In this document: positions 1 through 8,387 of the stretch, in pieces
How the letters are laid out: every line of letters begins with the position of its first letter
How positions within the stretch are numbered: position 1 is the stretch's first letter
Source of the DNA: Rhizobium sp. WYCCWR10014
Lineage (GTDB): Bacteria > Pseudomonadota > Alphaproteobacteria > Rhizobiales > Rhizobiaceae
DNA: 64,000 nt
Direction of reading: 5' to 3'
Assembly: GCF_001657485.1 (NCBI RefSeq)
Contig: NZ_LXFU01000025.1
Coordinates: forward strand, 233,561 to 297,560
Position numbers and translations under genes: made by a program
Notes under the pieces: model-generated
What the model was told of the DNA's origin: nothing
What the model saw: the letters and a program-made list of their open reading frames with translations, nothing else
Databases searched by the model: none

Positions 1-474
1 GTGCTGCCCATGGATGGGTTCCACATGGACAATGCCATTCTCATTGAACGCGGCCTGCTTGCCCGCAAGGGCATTCCGGAAACCTTCGATGTGCGTGGCT
101 TCCTGGATATCGTCCGCGCGGTTCGCCCCGCAGATCAGGAAGTTCTCGTCCCCGTCTTCGACCGCTCGCGCGAGCTTGCGATTGCCTCTGCCCGCCCGAT
201 CGCTCCCGGGGATCGTTTCATCATCATCGAAGGCAACTATCTGCTCTTCACGCAGGGCAAATGGGCTGAACTCGACGGCATCTTCGACTATACGATCATG
301 CTCGCCCCACCAATCGAGGTGCTGGAAGAGCGCCTTTGGGATCGCTGGCGCGGTTACAACCTGACCGAAGAGGCCGCCAACGCCAAGGTCTACGGCAACG
401 ACTTGCCGAACGGCCGGCTGATCCTCGAAAACCGCCGCCCGGCCGATGTGACGCTGGAGATCGCGCTGGCGTGA
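1..474 (+). CDS. frcK: Phosphoribulokinase/uridine-kinase-family kinase, 3' part (FrcK-like)
   Basis: The frame is open at the window edge, so the gene is truncated at its 5' side; the GTG at base 1 is not its start. The 157 residues begin with MDGFHMDN, the segment that follows the P-loop in uridine-kinase/phosphoribulokinase folds, so the Walker A loop lies outside the window. The motif FIIIEGNYLL is the core strand of the same fold, and the rest is the usual C-terminal lid and helix region (ERLWDRWRGY). In rhizobia a kinase of this type (FrcK) ends the fructose ABC transporter operon and lies upstream of pyrC. The symbol rests on that remembered gene order plus the family, so it is tentative; the kinase family itself is clear. 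Confidence 0.7.
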   Translation: MLPMDGFHMDNAILIERGLLARKGIPETFDVRGFLDIVRAVRPADQEVLVPVFDRSRELAIASARPIAPGDRFIIIEGNYLLFTQGKWAELDGIFDYTIMLAPPIEVLEERLWDRWRGYNLTEEAANAKVYGNDLPNGRLILENRRPADVTLEIALA

Positions 475-546
475 TGCCGCAGCGATTGTTTTCATGTAAA
501 AGATAGTGCTATCGAGACGGCAGACGCATCGCTTCGGAGGCCTGCC

Positions 547-1593
547 ATGCAATCGATCACCATCCGCCGTCCTGATGACTGGCACCTGCATCTGCGCGAC
601 GGCGCTATGCTGGAAGGCGTGATCGCCGATACGAGCCGCACCTTCGCCCGCGCCATCATCATGCCCAATCTCGTGCCGCCCGTCGTCACCACCACTGACG
701 CCAAGGCCTATCGCGAGCGCATCCTCAAGGCCTTGCCGGAGGGCCATCGCTTCCAGCCGCTAATGACGCTTTATCTGACCGAACATACCAGCCCCGATGA
801 CGTGGAGGAGGGGAAGAACAGCGGCCTCATCACCGCCGTGAAGCTTTATCCCGCCGGCGCCACGACCAATTCGCATGGCGGCGTCCGCGACATGGAAAAG
901 GCGATGCCGGTGCTGGAGCGCATGGCGAAGATCGGCCTGCCGCTCTGCGTCCATGGCGAGGTGACGACGCCGGAGGTCGATATATTCGACCGCGAGGCGG
1001 TCTTCATCGAGACCGTGCTCGATCCGCTGCGGCAGCGCCTGCCGGAGCTGAAGGTGACGATGGAGCATGTGACGACCGCAGATGGCGTCGATTACATCAA
1101 GGCGGCCAAGGGCAACCTCGCCGGCTCGATCACCACCCACCATCTGATCATCAACCGCAACGCCATCCTCGTCGGCGGCATCCGCCCGCATTATTATTGC
1201 CTGCCGGTCGCCAAGCGCGAAAACCACCGGCTGGCCTTGCGTGCGGCGGCCGTCACCGGTGACGCCCGCTTCTTCCTCGGCACGGATTCCGCCCCGCATG
1301 TCGATCCGCTGAAGGAATGCGCCTGCGGCTGCGCCGGCATCTATACCTCGGTCAATACGATGAGTTGTCTCGCCCATGTCTTCGAACAGGAGGGCGCGCT
1401 GGAGCGGCTCGAAGCCTTCGTGTCGCTGAACGGGCCGGCCTGGTACGGGCTTCCGCCGAACGAGGAGCGCATCACCCTGTCGAGGCAGGCCGAGCCGGTC
1501 GTCTTTCCCGCGAGGATTGAAACCGGCGCCGGTCCAGTGACGGTGTTCGATCCGATGTTTCCCCTGCATTGGCAGGTGGTGCAGCAGGCGTAA
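547..1593 (+). CDS. pyrC: Dihydroorotase (class II, E. coli type)
   Basis: Catalyses cyclisation of N-carbamoyl-L-aspartate to dihydroorotate in cytosolic de novo pyrimidine synthesis. The 348-residue length matches the single-domain E. coli-type enzyme. Metal-site features are visible: DWHLHLRDG with the HxH pair at residues 13 and 15, the carboxylatable lysine K99 in VKLYPAG, HGE, EHVTT, THHL and the catalytic aspartate in GTDSAPH. The ATG is preceded by CGGAGG at good spacing. It follows the FrcK-like gene on the same strand after 72 bp, so it could share a transcript or have its own promoter. pyrE lies 4.4 kb downstream with unrelated genes between. Confidence 0.97.
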   Translation: MQSITIRRPDDWHLHLRDGAMLEGVIADTSRTFARAIIMPNLVPPVVTTTDAKAYRERILKALPEGHRFQPLMTLYLTEHTSPDDVEEGKNSGLITAVKLYPAGATTNSHGGVRDMEKAMPVLERMAKIGLPLCVHGEVTTPEVDIFDREAVFIETVLDPLRQRLPELKVTMEHVTTADGVDYIKAAKGNLAGSITTHHLIINRNAILVGGIRPHYYCLPVAKRENHRLALRAAAVTGDARFFLGTDSAPHVDPLKECACGCAGIYTSVNTMSCLAHVFEQEGALERLEAFVSLNGPAWYGLPPNEERITLSRQAEPVVFPARIETGAGPVTVFDPMFPLHWQVVQQA

Positions 1594-1766
1594 GCTTTCA
1601 GATTTCAATTTTAAATAGAATATTCATCTTAAATTTCGGCGCGACGTTAAACGCGTAACATTTGTATTGTGCGGTGCATCATTTGTTAACGGATGCATAA
1701 GACATTCCTCCTCGCGGACCCACAAGCTGCCATTCGAAGCGACAATAGCTGCGGAGACTGAAAAGC

Positions 1767-2945
1767 ATGATGCTTGACTATAACTCCCTCCTGTTGGCGC
1801 TCGGCGTCTCCGCGGCCTGCCTTGCGGTGACGCTGATGGGCAGCTGGCTTGTCCGTCGCTCGGAAACCGTGTTGCTCACCGCCACCGTCGGCCTTGTCCT
1901 CGTCGTCAGCGGCATTTTCGTCTACAGCGCCTATGTCAATACGCCGGAGACATGGCTCGGCGTCGCCAATTTCGTACTGTTTCATGCCGGTTTTGCCACC
2001 ATCTGGGGCGCCGGCAAACAATTCCTCACCGGCCGGGTGTCTCTCCTCGCCATCGCGATCCGCGCGCTTGCGGCGATGGTCCTCTCCATCGTGCCGATGC
2101 TGTCGGGCTATGACGGGCTGGCCTTCATCGCCGACAATCTCGCCATCGCCCTTTTGCTCTTTGCCACGGCCCGGCAATATTGGCTCGCCCGTGCCGAAGC
2201 ACCGGCGCCGCTCCTTGGCATTACCGCGCTCTATACGCTGACGGCGATCTCCTTCGTTCTCTGCGCCGCGGTGCTGATTTCAGACGGCAAGCTGGTGCTC
2301 GGCAAAGCCCCCAGCAACTGGGCCGAAGATCTGAGCCTTGCCGTCTGCATCGCCGGCATGACCGGGATCGGTGCGCTGTCGCTGGCGCTGCATCAATGGC
2401 GGCTCGCTGCTCGCCATCGTCTCGATGCGATCACCGATCCGCTGACCGGCCTGCTCAACCGCCGCGCACTCTTCGACCAATACGGCGCGCGCCCGATGGG
2501 AACGACCACCGCCGTCATCGTCTTCGATATCGATCACTTCAAATCCGTCAACGATCGCTTCGGCCATGCCGCCGGCGACCGCGTGCTCAATGTCTTTGCC
2601 GGCGAACTTTCGGCGCATTGCCGCACCGGCGACACCGCTGCCCGGCTCGGCGGCGAGGAATTCGTACTGGTGCTGAAGGAGATCATGCCCGGCCGGGCGG
2701 AACTCACGGCCGAGCGCATCCGCCGGGCATTCGAGGCGCGCGAGATCCATATCGATGACGAGGTGCTGACATGCACGGTCAGCGTCGGTGTCGCCCCCGG
2801 ACGTTCGAAGAGCTTGGATTTCGACACCATGCTGAGTGCCGCCGACAAGGCGCTCTATGTCGCCAAACGCGCCGGCCGCAACCGGGTCGAGCTTGCCAGC
2901 TACCTCAAGGCGGTTCCGGTCGAGGCAACGCGCACCGCGTCTTGA
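1767..2945 (+). CDS. Membrane diguanylate cyclase (GGDEF domain)
   Basis: Makes cyclic di-GMP from two GTP at the inner membrane. Residues 1-210 hold about six hydrophobic segments and no recognisable sensory domain; residues 215-380 are a GGDEF domain starting at DPLTGLLNRR. The active-site loop is GGEEF (295-299), and RTGD (286-289) sits exactly five residues upstream, which is the position of the RxxD inhibitory site, so product feedback inhibition is expected. No EAL domain is present. The gene stands alone between pyrC and a glyoxalase-fold gene and has no visible partner. The signal sensed cannot be inferred. Confidence 0.93.
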   Translation: MMLDYNSLLLALGVSAACLAVTLMGSWLVRRSETVLLTATVGLVLVVSGIFVYSAYVNTPETWLGVANFVLFHAGFATIWGAGKQFLTGRVSLLAIAIRALAAMVLSIVPMLSGYDGLAFIADNLAIALLLFATARQYWLARAEAPAPLLGITALYTLTAISFVLCAAVLISDGKLVLGKAPSNWAEDLSLAVCIAGMTGIGALSLALHQWRLAARHRLDAITDPLTGLLNRRALFDQYGARPMGTTTAVIVFDIDHFKSVNDRFGHAAGDRVLNVFAGELSAHCRTGDTAARLGGEEFVLVLKEIMPGRAELTAERIRRAFEAREIHIDDEVLTCTVSVGVAPGRSKSLDFDTMLSAADKALYVAKRAGRNRVELASYLKAVPVEATRTAS

Positions 2946-3135
2946 TTCCTGACCGACCCTCTCATATTATCGCCGTCGGCCGGATGCGGCCAGCCGCCCC
3001 GCGACGCTTCTGCGTTATGGTGAATGCATCCAGACAACATCCTTCACATCCCTTGCCGTTTGGCGATCGATGGCGAACGGGTCAGCAGACGCGGGCACTG
3101 ATCTTCCTGTTTGCCGCCAACGGAAGGATGACATC

Positions 3136-3672
3136 ATGCGCGATTTTCGCGATGCCAAGCTCCTGGCAAAGACATTGCGGCAGGCCCTCGCCGACCGCGA
3201 CATTTCGCTCACCCACAGCGAGACGCTCGAAATCGTTGCCCGGCAATTCGGGCTCGATCAATGGAATATTCTCTCGGCCAAGATAGAGGAGGCGGGCGCC
3301 TCCCGCTCCGTCATCGGCATCGAGCCGCCGATGCCGATCTTCCGCATCTTCTCGGTCGAAAAAGCCATGGAATTCTATTGCGGCTTTCTCGGCTTCCGTC
3401 TCGATTGGGAACACCGCTTCGGCGAAAACTTCCCGCTCTATTGCCAGGTCTCGCGTGACGGCATGGCGCTGCACCTCAGCGAACATTCCGGCGATGCCAG
3501 CCCCGGCGCCAAGGCCTTCGTTCGCGTCGCCAATGTCCGGGCCTATCACGCCGAACTCTCAGGCAAGGACTATCGCTATATGAAGCCGGGCGTCGAGGAA
3601 GCGCCGTGGGGACTGGAGATGACCGTCACCGACCCCTTCAGCAACCGCATCGTCTTTTGCGAGCAGACGTAG
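3136..3672 (+). CDS. Glyoxalase/bleomycin-resistance-fold (VOC) protein
   Basis: A 178-residue protein. A short N-terminal helical segment (MRDFRDAKLLAKTLRQAL, then the FGLDQW region) precedes a VOC module at about residues 60-175 (PIFRIFSVEKAMEFYCGFLG ... MTVTDPFSNRIVFCE). Paired beta-alpha-beta-beta-beta units of this kind bind metals or sequester drugs. The arrangement resembles members annotated as glyoxalase superfamily or bleomycin-resistance-like proteins; the substrate is unknown. The ATG at 3136 follows GGAAGG and begins the conserved part; an in-frame upstream start at 3070 is less likely. Single-gene unit followed by a repeat element. Confidence 0.8.
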   Translation: MRDFRDAKLLAKTLRQALADRDISLTHSETLEIVARQFGLDQWNILSAKIEEAGASRSVIGIEPPMPIFRIFSVEKAMEFYCGFLGFRLDWEHRFGENFPLYCQVSRDGMALHLSEHSGDASPGAKAFVRVANVRAYHAELSGKDYRYMKPGVEEAPWGLEMTVTDPFSNRIVFCEQT

Positions 3673-3738
3673 ACGGTGAACTTCTCTTTCGCCATGCTCC
3701 GGCTTGCCCCACAGTCGTCTGGTTCACGCGGATAGCTG

Positions 3739-3836
3739 TCCCTCACCCTAACCCTCTCCCCGTAAACGGGGCGAGGGGACGTGCCCCTGCGAGAGGTTGG
3801 TGGGGGGAACAGAGAGGTTGCGGCATATCCCTTCTA
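3739..3836 (+). repeat. RIME-like palindromic element, copy 1 (left half)
   Basis: Begins CCCTCACCCTAACCCTC, followed by a CTCCCCG/CGGGGCGAG hairpin, the GAGAGGT...GCGGCATATCCCTTCT middle block, then stops where full copies enter the second palindrome. One of nine related copies in the window. The name follows the rhizobial intergenic mosaic elements from memory; identity to RIME was not checked. Confidence 0.8.
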
Positions 3837-3851
3837 GGCCCCGCTTGCTTC

Positions 3852-4334
3852 TCAGACGATCATCAACGCCCGGACGAAGGCGACTGAGGCGAGTAGCGAG
3901 GCGATGGTCCGCACATGGTTCCACCACGTCCAGTCCCTGACATAGCTGGTCCAGAGCTGAACCGCTTCCGGCCCGTTGCCGGCGACCTTCGCTAGCGCAT
4001 CGTTCATCGGCACGTTGAAGATGATGGTCGAGACGAAGGAGGCGAAGACATAGAGGGCTGCTCCGGCCAGCATCAGAAAAGATGCCCCGCCGCGCCAGTC
4101 GATCAGGGCGAGCACGGCGATGACGAGGCAGAGGATCGCCGTCGGCACGAAGAGGCACATGAAGGGAGAGCGGACGATCGTCACGTTGATCGAGTTCATC
4201 GCCGCGATGCCTTGCTCTGCCGGAATCCGCGAGAAGGCGGTCATGATGAAGGTCGAGAAGGCGAAGAAGATGCCGGCGACAAGGCCGCTGCCGATCGCCG
4301 CCGCCACGAGGGAGAGGATGAGAATGATCTGCAT
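3852..4334 (-). CDS. DUF1772 (anthrone-oxygenase-like) membrane protein
   Basis: About 160 residues with four hydrophobic spans, starting MQIILILSLVAAAIGSG. Conserved-looking features of the DUF1772 family are the early glycine-rich helix (GLVAGIFFAFS), an N-V-P-M-N-D motif before the third span, and W-x-x-W-N-H near the end. Family members are small membrane proteins, some related to fungal anthrone oxygenases; the biochemical role is unknown. The ATG at 4334 lies just after the stop of the reductase gene and follows GGAGC, whereas the in-frame ATG at 4349 has no ribosome site. Very probably co-transcribed with the NmrA-like gene and under the neighbouring TetR repressor. Confidence 0.8.
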   Translation of the reverse strand: MQIILILSLVAAAIGSGLVAGIFFAFSTFIMTAFSRIPAEQGIAAMNSINVTIVRSPFMCLFVPTAILCLVIAVLALIDWRGGASFLMLAGAALYVFASFVSTIIFNVPMNDALAKVAGNGPEAVQLWTSYVRDWTWWNHVRTIASLLASVAFVRALMIV

Positions 4335-4336
4335 GG

Positions 4337-5161
4337 TCAGGCGCTCCATAGTCCGGTTGCCGCGGTCCGGCGGGCATATTCGCTGAAATCGGTGGCGGGA
4401 CGGCCAAGAATTTCGGCGACACCGCCCATCACGTTGGAATTGCGCCCATCGAGCACCTGGCCGAAGAGCTCCTCCAGAAGATCGATCAGGCCCTGCGGCA
4501 GGCCGGCCGCCGCAAGTCCGCCGGTGAAATCCGCCATCGACACCTGCTGATATTCGATCGGCCGCCCGGCGGCCTGAGCGATCTCGGCGACCGCCTGGCG
4601 GAATGTCAGCGCCCGCGGGCCGGTCAGTTCGTAGGTCTTGTTGCGGTGGCGCGGGTCGGTCAAGGCGGCGACGGCGGCATCGGCAATGTCGTCGGCATCA
4701 ATGAAAGGTTCGCCGATCTCGCCCGCCGGCAATTGCAGCCGGCCGCCAATGATCTGCTCGACAAAGGCGCCCTCGCTGAAATTCTGGCAGAACCAGGAGG
4801 CGCGCAGGATGGTGGTGTTTATGCCGGAAGCTTTCAGCGCCGCTTCGCTCCGCTGCGCGCCCTCTTCGCCGCGGCCGGAAAGCAGCACGATATGCTCAAG
4901 GCCGCATTCCCTGGCGACCTTGGCGAGCGCTTCGATCGCTTCCGCCGCCCAGGCGACGGAAAGGTCCGGCTGGAAGGCGACATAGGCGCTCGATGCGCCG
5001 TCAAGCGCCGCGCGCCAGCTCGACCTGTCCTCCCAGTCGAAGGGCCGTGCGCTGGAGCGCGATGCCGCGCGAACGGTGAGGCCGCGCTCTTCCAGACGCT
5101 TGATGATGCGCCCGCCGGTCTTTCCCGATCCACCGACGAGGACGATTTCGGAAGTCTGCAT
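4337..5161 (-). CDS. NmrA-like atypical short-chain dehydrogenase/reductase
   Basis: A 274-residue Rossmann protein with the NAD(P)-binding start IVLVGGSGKTGGRI at residues 6-19, which has the NmrA/ergot-alkaloid-reductase type of glycine motif. The body continues with a typical substrate-side region (ILRASWFCQNFSEGAF) and lacks the classical YxxxK catalytic pair at the expected place, as in sensor-type NmrA proteins. It may reduce a quinone-like compound or act as a redox sensor; the substrate is not visible. RBS GGAGGAG precedes ATG 5161. It is divergent from a TetR regulator, with a palindromic operator between, so induction by a TetR ligand is likely. Confidence 0.85.
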   Translation of the reverse strand: MQTSEIVLVGGSGKTGGRIIKRLEERGLTVRAASRSSARPFDWEDRSSWRAALDGASSAYVAFQPDLSVAWAAEAIEALAKVARECGLEHIVLLSGRGEEGAQRSEAALKASGINTTILRASWFCQNFSEGAFVEQIIGGRLQLPAGEIGEPFIDADDIADAAVAALTDPRHRNKTYELTGPRALTFRQAVAEIAQAAGRPIEYQQVSMADFTGGLAAAGLPQGLIDLLEELFGQVLDGRNSNVMGGVAEILGRPATDFSEYARRTAATGLWSA

Positions 5162-5198
5162 GTCAAAACTCCTCCAAACCTACAAACAAGAGAAACTC

Positions 5199-5224
5199 TC
5201 TCATTTGCAAAATGAGATAATCTC
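5199..5224. promoter_or_regulatory. Probable TetR operator between the reductase and tetR genes
   Basis: A perfect 19-bp inverted repeat (TCTCATTT-GCA-AAATGAGA, 5199-5217) overlaps a second perfect palindrome GAGAT-A-ATCTC (5214-5224). It lies 38 bp upstream of the reductase start and 37 bp upstream of the tetR start, the position expected for a repressor controlling both genes and itself. Confidence 0.7.
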
Positions 5225-5260
5225 TCTTATTTTGTTTGTCAACGTGGAAAAGGAGAGAGC

Positions 5261-5914
5261 ATGTCGGAACAGCCGGCCGCAACGCGCAGGCGCCAGCAGG
5301 AGTCTACCGGCCAGCTGCGCCGCATTCCCAGCCAGCAGCGCGGCCGCGAGCGCTTCGAAAAGATCCTCACTGTGGCCGCCGAGCTGATCGAAAGCCATGG
5401 CAGCGACGGCTTGAAGATGAGCGAGATCGTCGAAAAGGCCGGTCTCTCCTTCGGGGCCCTCTACCAGTATTTCCCCGACAAGACCTCGATCATTCGGACA
5501 TTGGCCGAGCGCTTCAACGAAGAGGGCAGGCGGTGTGTCGAAGAGGAACTGGCGAAGGTGAACGACGCTGCGGCCCTGCAGGGCGCGCTCGCCACGATCG
5601 TCGACGAATATTACGCCTTCTTCCGCCGCGAGCCCGTCATGCGCGATATCTGGCATGCGACCCATACCGACAAGCTGCTGCAGCAGGTGGATGCCGAGGA
5701 CATGGAATTTCATGCCCAGGCATTTCTCGCCGTGCTGGTCCGCCTGTGGCCGGATCGCGACCGCAGGGAGCTGCTGGCGATCGCCCGGCTGACGATGCAA
5801 CTGCTTGCCGCCGGCGTGCGTTATGCCGTTTCGCTGGATGCGGAGGAGGGCGCCCAGACAGTCGCTTTGTTCAAGAAGATGCAGATCGTTGATATCGGCC
5901 GTCTGCTGCAATAG
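5261..5914 (+). CDS. TetR-family transcriptional repressor
   Basis: 217 residues. A basic N-terminal tail is followed by the TetR helix-turn-helix at about residues 30-75 (RFEKILTVAAELIESHG ... ALYQYFPDKTSIIRTL), then an all-helical ligand domain with no recognisable pocket signature. RBS AAAAGGAGAGAGC precedes the ATG. The gene is divergent from the NmrA-like reductase/DUF1772 pair, with a 19-bp palindrome in the 99-bp gap, so it most likely represses that pair and itself. The inducer is unknown; a hydrophobic or quinone-like compound would fit the neighbours but is speculative. Confidence 0.92.
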   Translation: MSEQPAATRRRQQESTGQLRRIPSQQRGRERFEKILTVAAELIESHGSDGLKMSEIVEKAGLSFGALYQYFPDKTSIIRTLAERFNEEGRRCVEEELAKVNDAAALQGALATIVDEYYAFFRREPVMRDIWHATHTDKLLQQVDAEDMEFHAQAFLAVLVRLWPDRDRRELLAIARLTMQLLAAGVRYAVSLDAEEGAQTVALFKKMQIVDIGRLLQ

Positions 5915-5986
5915 CCCCGCCTTTCGTCTGGAAACGTCGGGCTCTTGCTGCTATTCCCGCAAGGATCCAAGCCGAAGGAGAGCCGC

Positions 5987-6676
5987 ATGATCCAGACCAC
6001 ATTTCCCGACCGCGCCGTGATGGCCGAATTGCTGGCCAAGATGCTCTGGGAGATCAAGGCGGTGCATTTCAATGCCGCCCAGCCCTACAAACTCTCCTCC
6101 GGCATGGCGAGCCCGGTCTATATCGATTGCCGCAAGCTGCTCTCCTTCCCGCGCATCCGCTCGACGGTGATGGATTTCGCCGCCAGCACCCTCTTGCGCG
6201 ATGCCGGTTTCGAGCAGTTCGATTGCATCGCCGGTGGCGAGACCGCCGGCATTCCCTTCGCCGCTCTGCTTGCCGATCGTCTCGGCCTGCCGATGATCTA
6301 TGTCCGCAAACAGCCGAAGGGCCATGGCCGCAACGCCCAGATCGAAGGCAACATGCCGGAAGGGTCGAGGGTGCTCGTCATCGAAGACCTGACGACGGCC
6401 GGCGGCAGCATGTTCAAGTTCATCGATGCCGTCCGTGCCGCCGGCGGCGTCGTCGATCATGGCATCGCGCTGTTCTTCTACGGCATATTCGGTGAACAGC
6501 GCTTTGCCGATGGAAAGGTCAGGTTGCATCACATCGCCACCTGGCGGAATGTTCTCGCCGTCGCCAAAGAGCAGAAGCTCTTCGACGACAAGACGCTGTC
6601 GGAAGTCGAGGCCTTCCTCGATGCGCCGCTGGCCTGGTCGGGCAGGAATGGTGGCGTAAGTGAGCTTTCGCTCTAG
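5987..6676 (+). CDS. pyrE: Orotate phosphoribosyltransferase
   Basis: Transfers ribose-5-phosphate from PRPP to orotate, the fifth step of pyrimidine synthesis. The 229-residue protein carries the PRPP loop [13 protein letters not shown] (about residues 126-138), the substrate segment [18 protein letters not shown] and the catalytic-loop region [15 protein letters not shown]. The ATG at 5987 follows GAAGGAGAGCCGC; an in-frame TTG at 5945 would add 14 unconserved residues and has no ribosome site. Followed after 62 bp by frk, a pairing remembered from other Rhizobiaceae. Confidence 0.96.
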   Translation: MIQTTFPDRAVMAELLAKMLWEIKAVHFNAAQPYKLSSGMASPVYIDCRKLLSFPRIRSTVMDFAASTLLRDAGFEQFDCIAGGETAGIPFAALLADRLGLPMIYVRKQPKGHGRNAQIEGNMPEGSRVLVIEDLTTAGGSMFKFIDAVRAAGGVVDHGIALFFYGIFGEQRFADGKVRLHHIATWRNVLAVAKEQKLFDDKTLSEVEAFLDAPLAWSGRNGGVSELSL

Positions 6677-6738
6677 CCTGTTGACAAAAGCCCACTTAAT
6701 CGGTTGATGAACGTATAAATGCTGTTGGGAGGAATTCG

Positions 6739-7665
6739 ATGATTTTGTGCTGCGGCGAAGCCTTGATCGACATGCTGCCGAGGGACACGACGCTGGGCGA
6801 AAAGGGCTTTGCTCCCTATGCCGGCGGCGCCATCTTCAACACCGCCATCGCGCTCGGCCGCCTCGGCATTCCCACGGCCTTCTTCACCGGCATCGCCGAT
6901 GACATGATGGGCGAAATCCTGCTCGAGACGCTGAAGGCGAGCAATGTCGATTACAGCCCATGCGCCATCACGCCGCGTCCCTCGACCATCGCCTTCGTCA
7001 AGCTGGTGAACGGCCAGGCGACCTATGCCTTCTACGACGAAGGCACGGCCGGCCGGATGATCACCACGGCCGACCTGCCTGTTCTCGGCGACGATTGCGA
7101 AGCCTTGCACTTCGGCGCAATCAGCCTGATCCCCAGCCCCTGCGGCGAAACCTATGAGGCCCTGCTCGACCGCGAAGCCGCAAGCCGCGTCATCTCGCTC
7201 GATCCGAACATTCGTCCCGGTTTCATCAAGGACAAGCCGTCGCATATGGCCCGTATCAAGCGCATGGCCGCAAAAGCCGACATCGTCAAATTCTCCGACG
7301 AGGATCTCGAATGGTTCGGCCTGCAGGGCGACCATGATGCGCTCGCCGCCCATTGGCTGAACCACGGCGCCAAGCTCGTCGTCATCACCAAGGGCGCGGA
7401 GGGTGCTTCCGGTTATACCAAGGATCGCAAAGTCACGGTGCCGAGTGAGCGCGTCACCGTCGTCGACACGGTCGGCGCCGGCGATACCTTCGATGCCGGC
7501 ATCCTGGCGTCGCTGAAGATGGATAATCTGCTGACCAAACGCCAAGTCGCCTCGCTCGATGAAAAGGCGCTGCGCAACGCCCTGGCGCTGGGTGCGAAGG
7601 CGGCGGCCGTCACCGTCTCCCGCGCGGGCGCCAATCCACCCTGGGCGCGCGAGATCGGGCTTTAA
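6739..7665 (+). CDS. frk: Fructokinase (PfkB family)
   Basis: Phosphorylates fructose to fructose-6-phosphate in the cytosol, feeding Pgi, whose gene is 3.7 kb away. At 308 residues it has the ribokinase-fold signatures: the substrate lid near GGAIFNTAIALGRLG (31-45) and the ATP/anion-hole motif DTVGAGDTFDAG near residue 245, with the catalytic aspartate in GAGD. The RBS GGGAGGAATTCG sits before the ATG. In rhizobia fructokinase serves growth on fructose and mannitol. The nearby frcK-like end supports a fructose role, but other ketose or aldose substrates are possible for PfkB enzymes. Confidence 0.92.
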   Translation: MILCCGEALIDMLPRDTTLGEKGFAPYAGGAIFNTAIALGRLGIPTAFFTGIADDMMGEILLETLKASNVDYSPCAITPRPSTIAFVKLVNGQATYAFYDEGTAGRMITTADLPVLGDDCEALHFGAISLIPSPCGETYEALLDREAASRVISLDPNIRPGFIKDKPSHMARIKRMAAKADIVKFSDEDLEWFGLQGDHDALAAHWLNHGAKLVVITKGAEGASGYTKDRKVTVPSERVTVVDTVGAGDTFDAGILASLKMDNLLTKRQVASLDEKALRNALALGAKAAAVTVSRAGANPPWAREIGL

Positions 7666-7682
7666 AGCTCGATCAAGCCTCC

Positions 7683-7824
7683 GCCCCTCATCCGCCTGCC
7701 GGCACCTTCTCCCCGTAAACACGGGGCGAAGGGGATCTGCCGCGCTCTCTCCGTTCCCCTTGACGTCCCGCATGGCACGTCCCCTCTCCCCGTTCTTCAC
7801 GGGGAGAGGGTTAGGGTGAGGGGC
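7683..7824 (-). repeat. RIME-like palindromic element, copy 2 (full length)
   Basis: Full two-palindrome unit in reverse orientation: CCCCTCATCCGCCTGCCGG and a CTCCCCG hairpin at the left, and a CTCTCCCCG...CGGGGAGAG hairpin ending GGGTTAGGGTGAGGGG at the right. It fills the gap between the convergent frk and arsR-type genes and could fold as a bidirectional transcript end. Confidence 0.85.
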
Positions 7825-7837
7825 AAATCTCGAACGC

Positions 7838-8245
7838 TTATTTCGCGGGCTTCGCCGGCACCAATCTGCCCCGGGTGCGCGCCTGGCTTTCCTTCTTGAT
7901 CGGCCGACCGACCGGGCAGACCTCCTGCACGAAGCCGTTGAGCGTATTGACGAGATTGTTCTCGATCAGGGAGTAGTGGACGAACTGGCCCTGTTTCTCT
8001 CGTCTGATCAGCCCCGCAGCTTCGAGGATGGAAAGATGCTGCGAAACGGCTGGCTTGGACATGCTGAAGCGGTCCGCGATCTCGCCAGCGGTCAGACCCG
8101 ATGCCGAGAGATAGGCGAGGATCTTCCGGCGCGGCGCACTGGAAAGCGCGTGAAATACCCGCTGGGCGGCGCTGACGGAACGGCCTTCCACGGCGTCATC
8201 GAAAGTCTCTTCGTCCAAGTCCGGTCTCCGTGCCAGCGGCATCAT
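7838..8245 (-). CDS. ArsR-family winged-helix repressor
   Basis: 135 residues. The winged helix-turn-helix covers about residues 25-95 (VFHALSSAPRRKILAYLSAS, then TAGEIADRFSMSKPAVSQHL). The metal-binding ELCVC box of ArsR/SmtB metal sensors is absent; the few cysteines lie near the end (EVCPVGRP), so it looks like the non-metal SdpR-like branch. It diverges from a fatty-acid desaturase gene, and the shared AT-rich gap has a 10-bp-arm inverted repeat. Control of desaturation, for instance by temperature or redox, is a reasonable but unproven reading. No clear ribosome site precedes the ATG pair at 8245. Confidence 0.85.
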   Translation of the reverse strand: MMPLARRPDLDEETFDDAVEGRSVSAAQRVFHALSSAPRRKILAYLSASGLTAGEIADRFSMSKPAVSQHLSILEAAGLIRREKQGQFVHYSLIENNLVNTLNGFVQEVCPVGRPIKKESQARTRGRLVPAKPAK

Positions 8246-8260
8246 CGCATCGATCCGTTA

Positions 8261-8294
8261 ATCAATTAAGGAATTAATGCATTGCTTAATTGAT
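8261..8294. promoter_or_regulatory. AT-rich inverted repeat upstream of arsR-type and desaturase genes
   Basis: Perfect arms ATCAATTAAG (8261-8270) and CTTAATTGAT (8285-8294) with a 14-bp spacer, 15 bp from the regulator start and 93 bp from the desaturase start. Position and symmetry fit an ArsR-type operator; the surrounding 8250-8385 stretch is far more AT-rich than its neighbours. Confidence 0.6.
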
Positions 8295-8387
8295 TCCGTT
8301 CATGCAAAGTAATTAGGTAATTTCTTAAATAATGAATTGGTAGGCGATGTTCAAGTAGAGAATGCGCCCGATGGGAAGGAGTTTGTC

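Noticed and set aside
6677..6738. Sigma-70 promoter TTGACA before frk
   Set aside because: A TTGACA hexamer occurs at 6681 but no acceptable -10 lies 16-18 bp downstream.
6673..7800. A long minus-strand frame opposite fructokinase
   Set aside because: Antisense shadow of frk that also runs through repeat copy 2.
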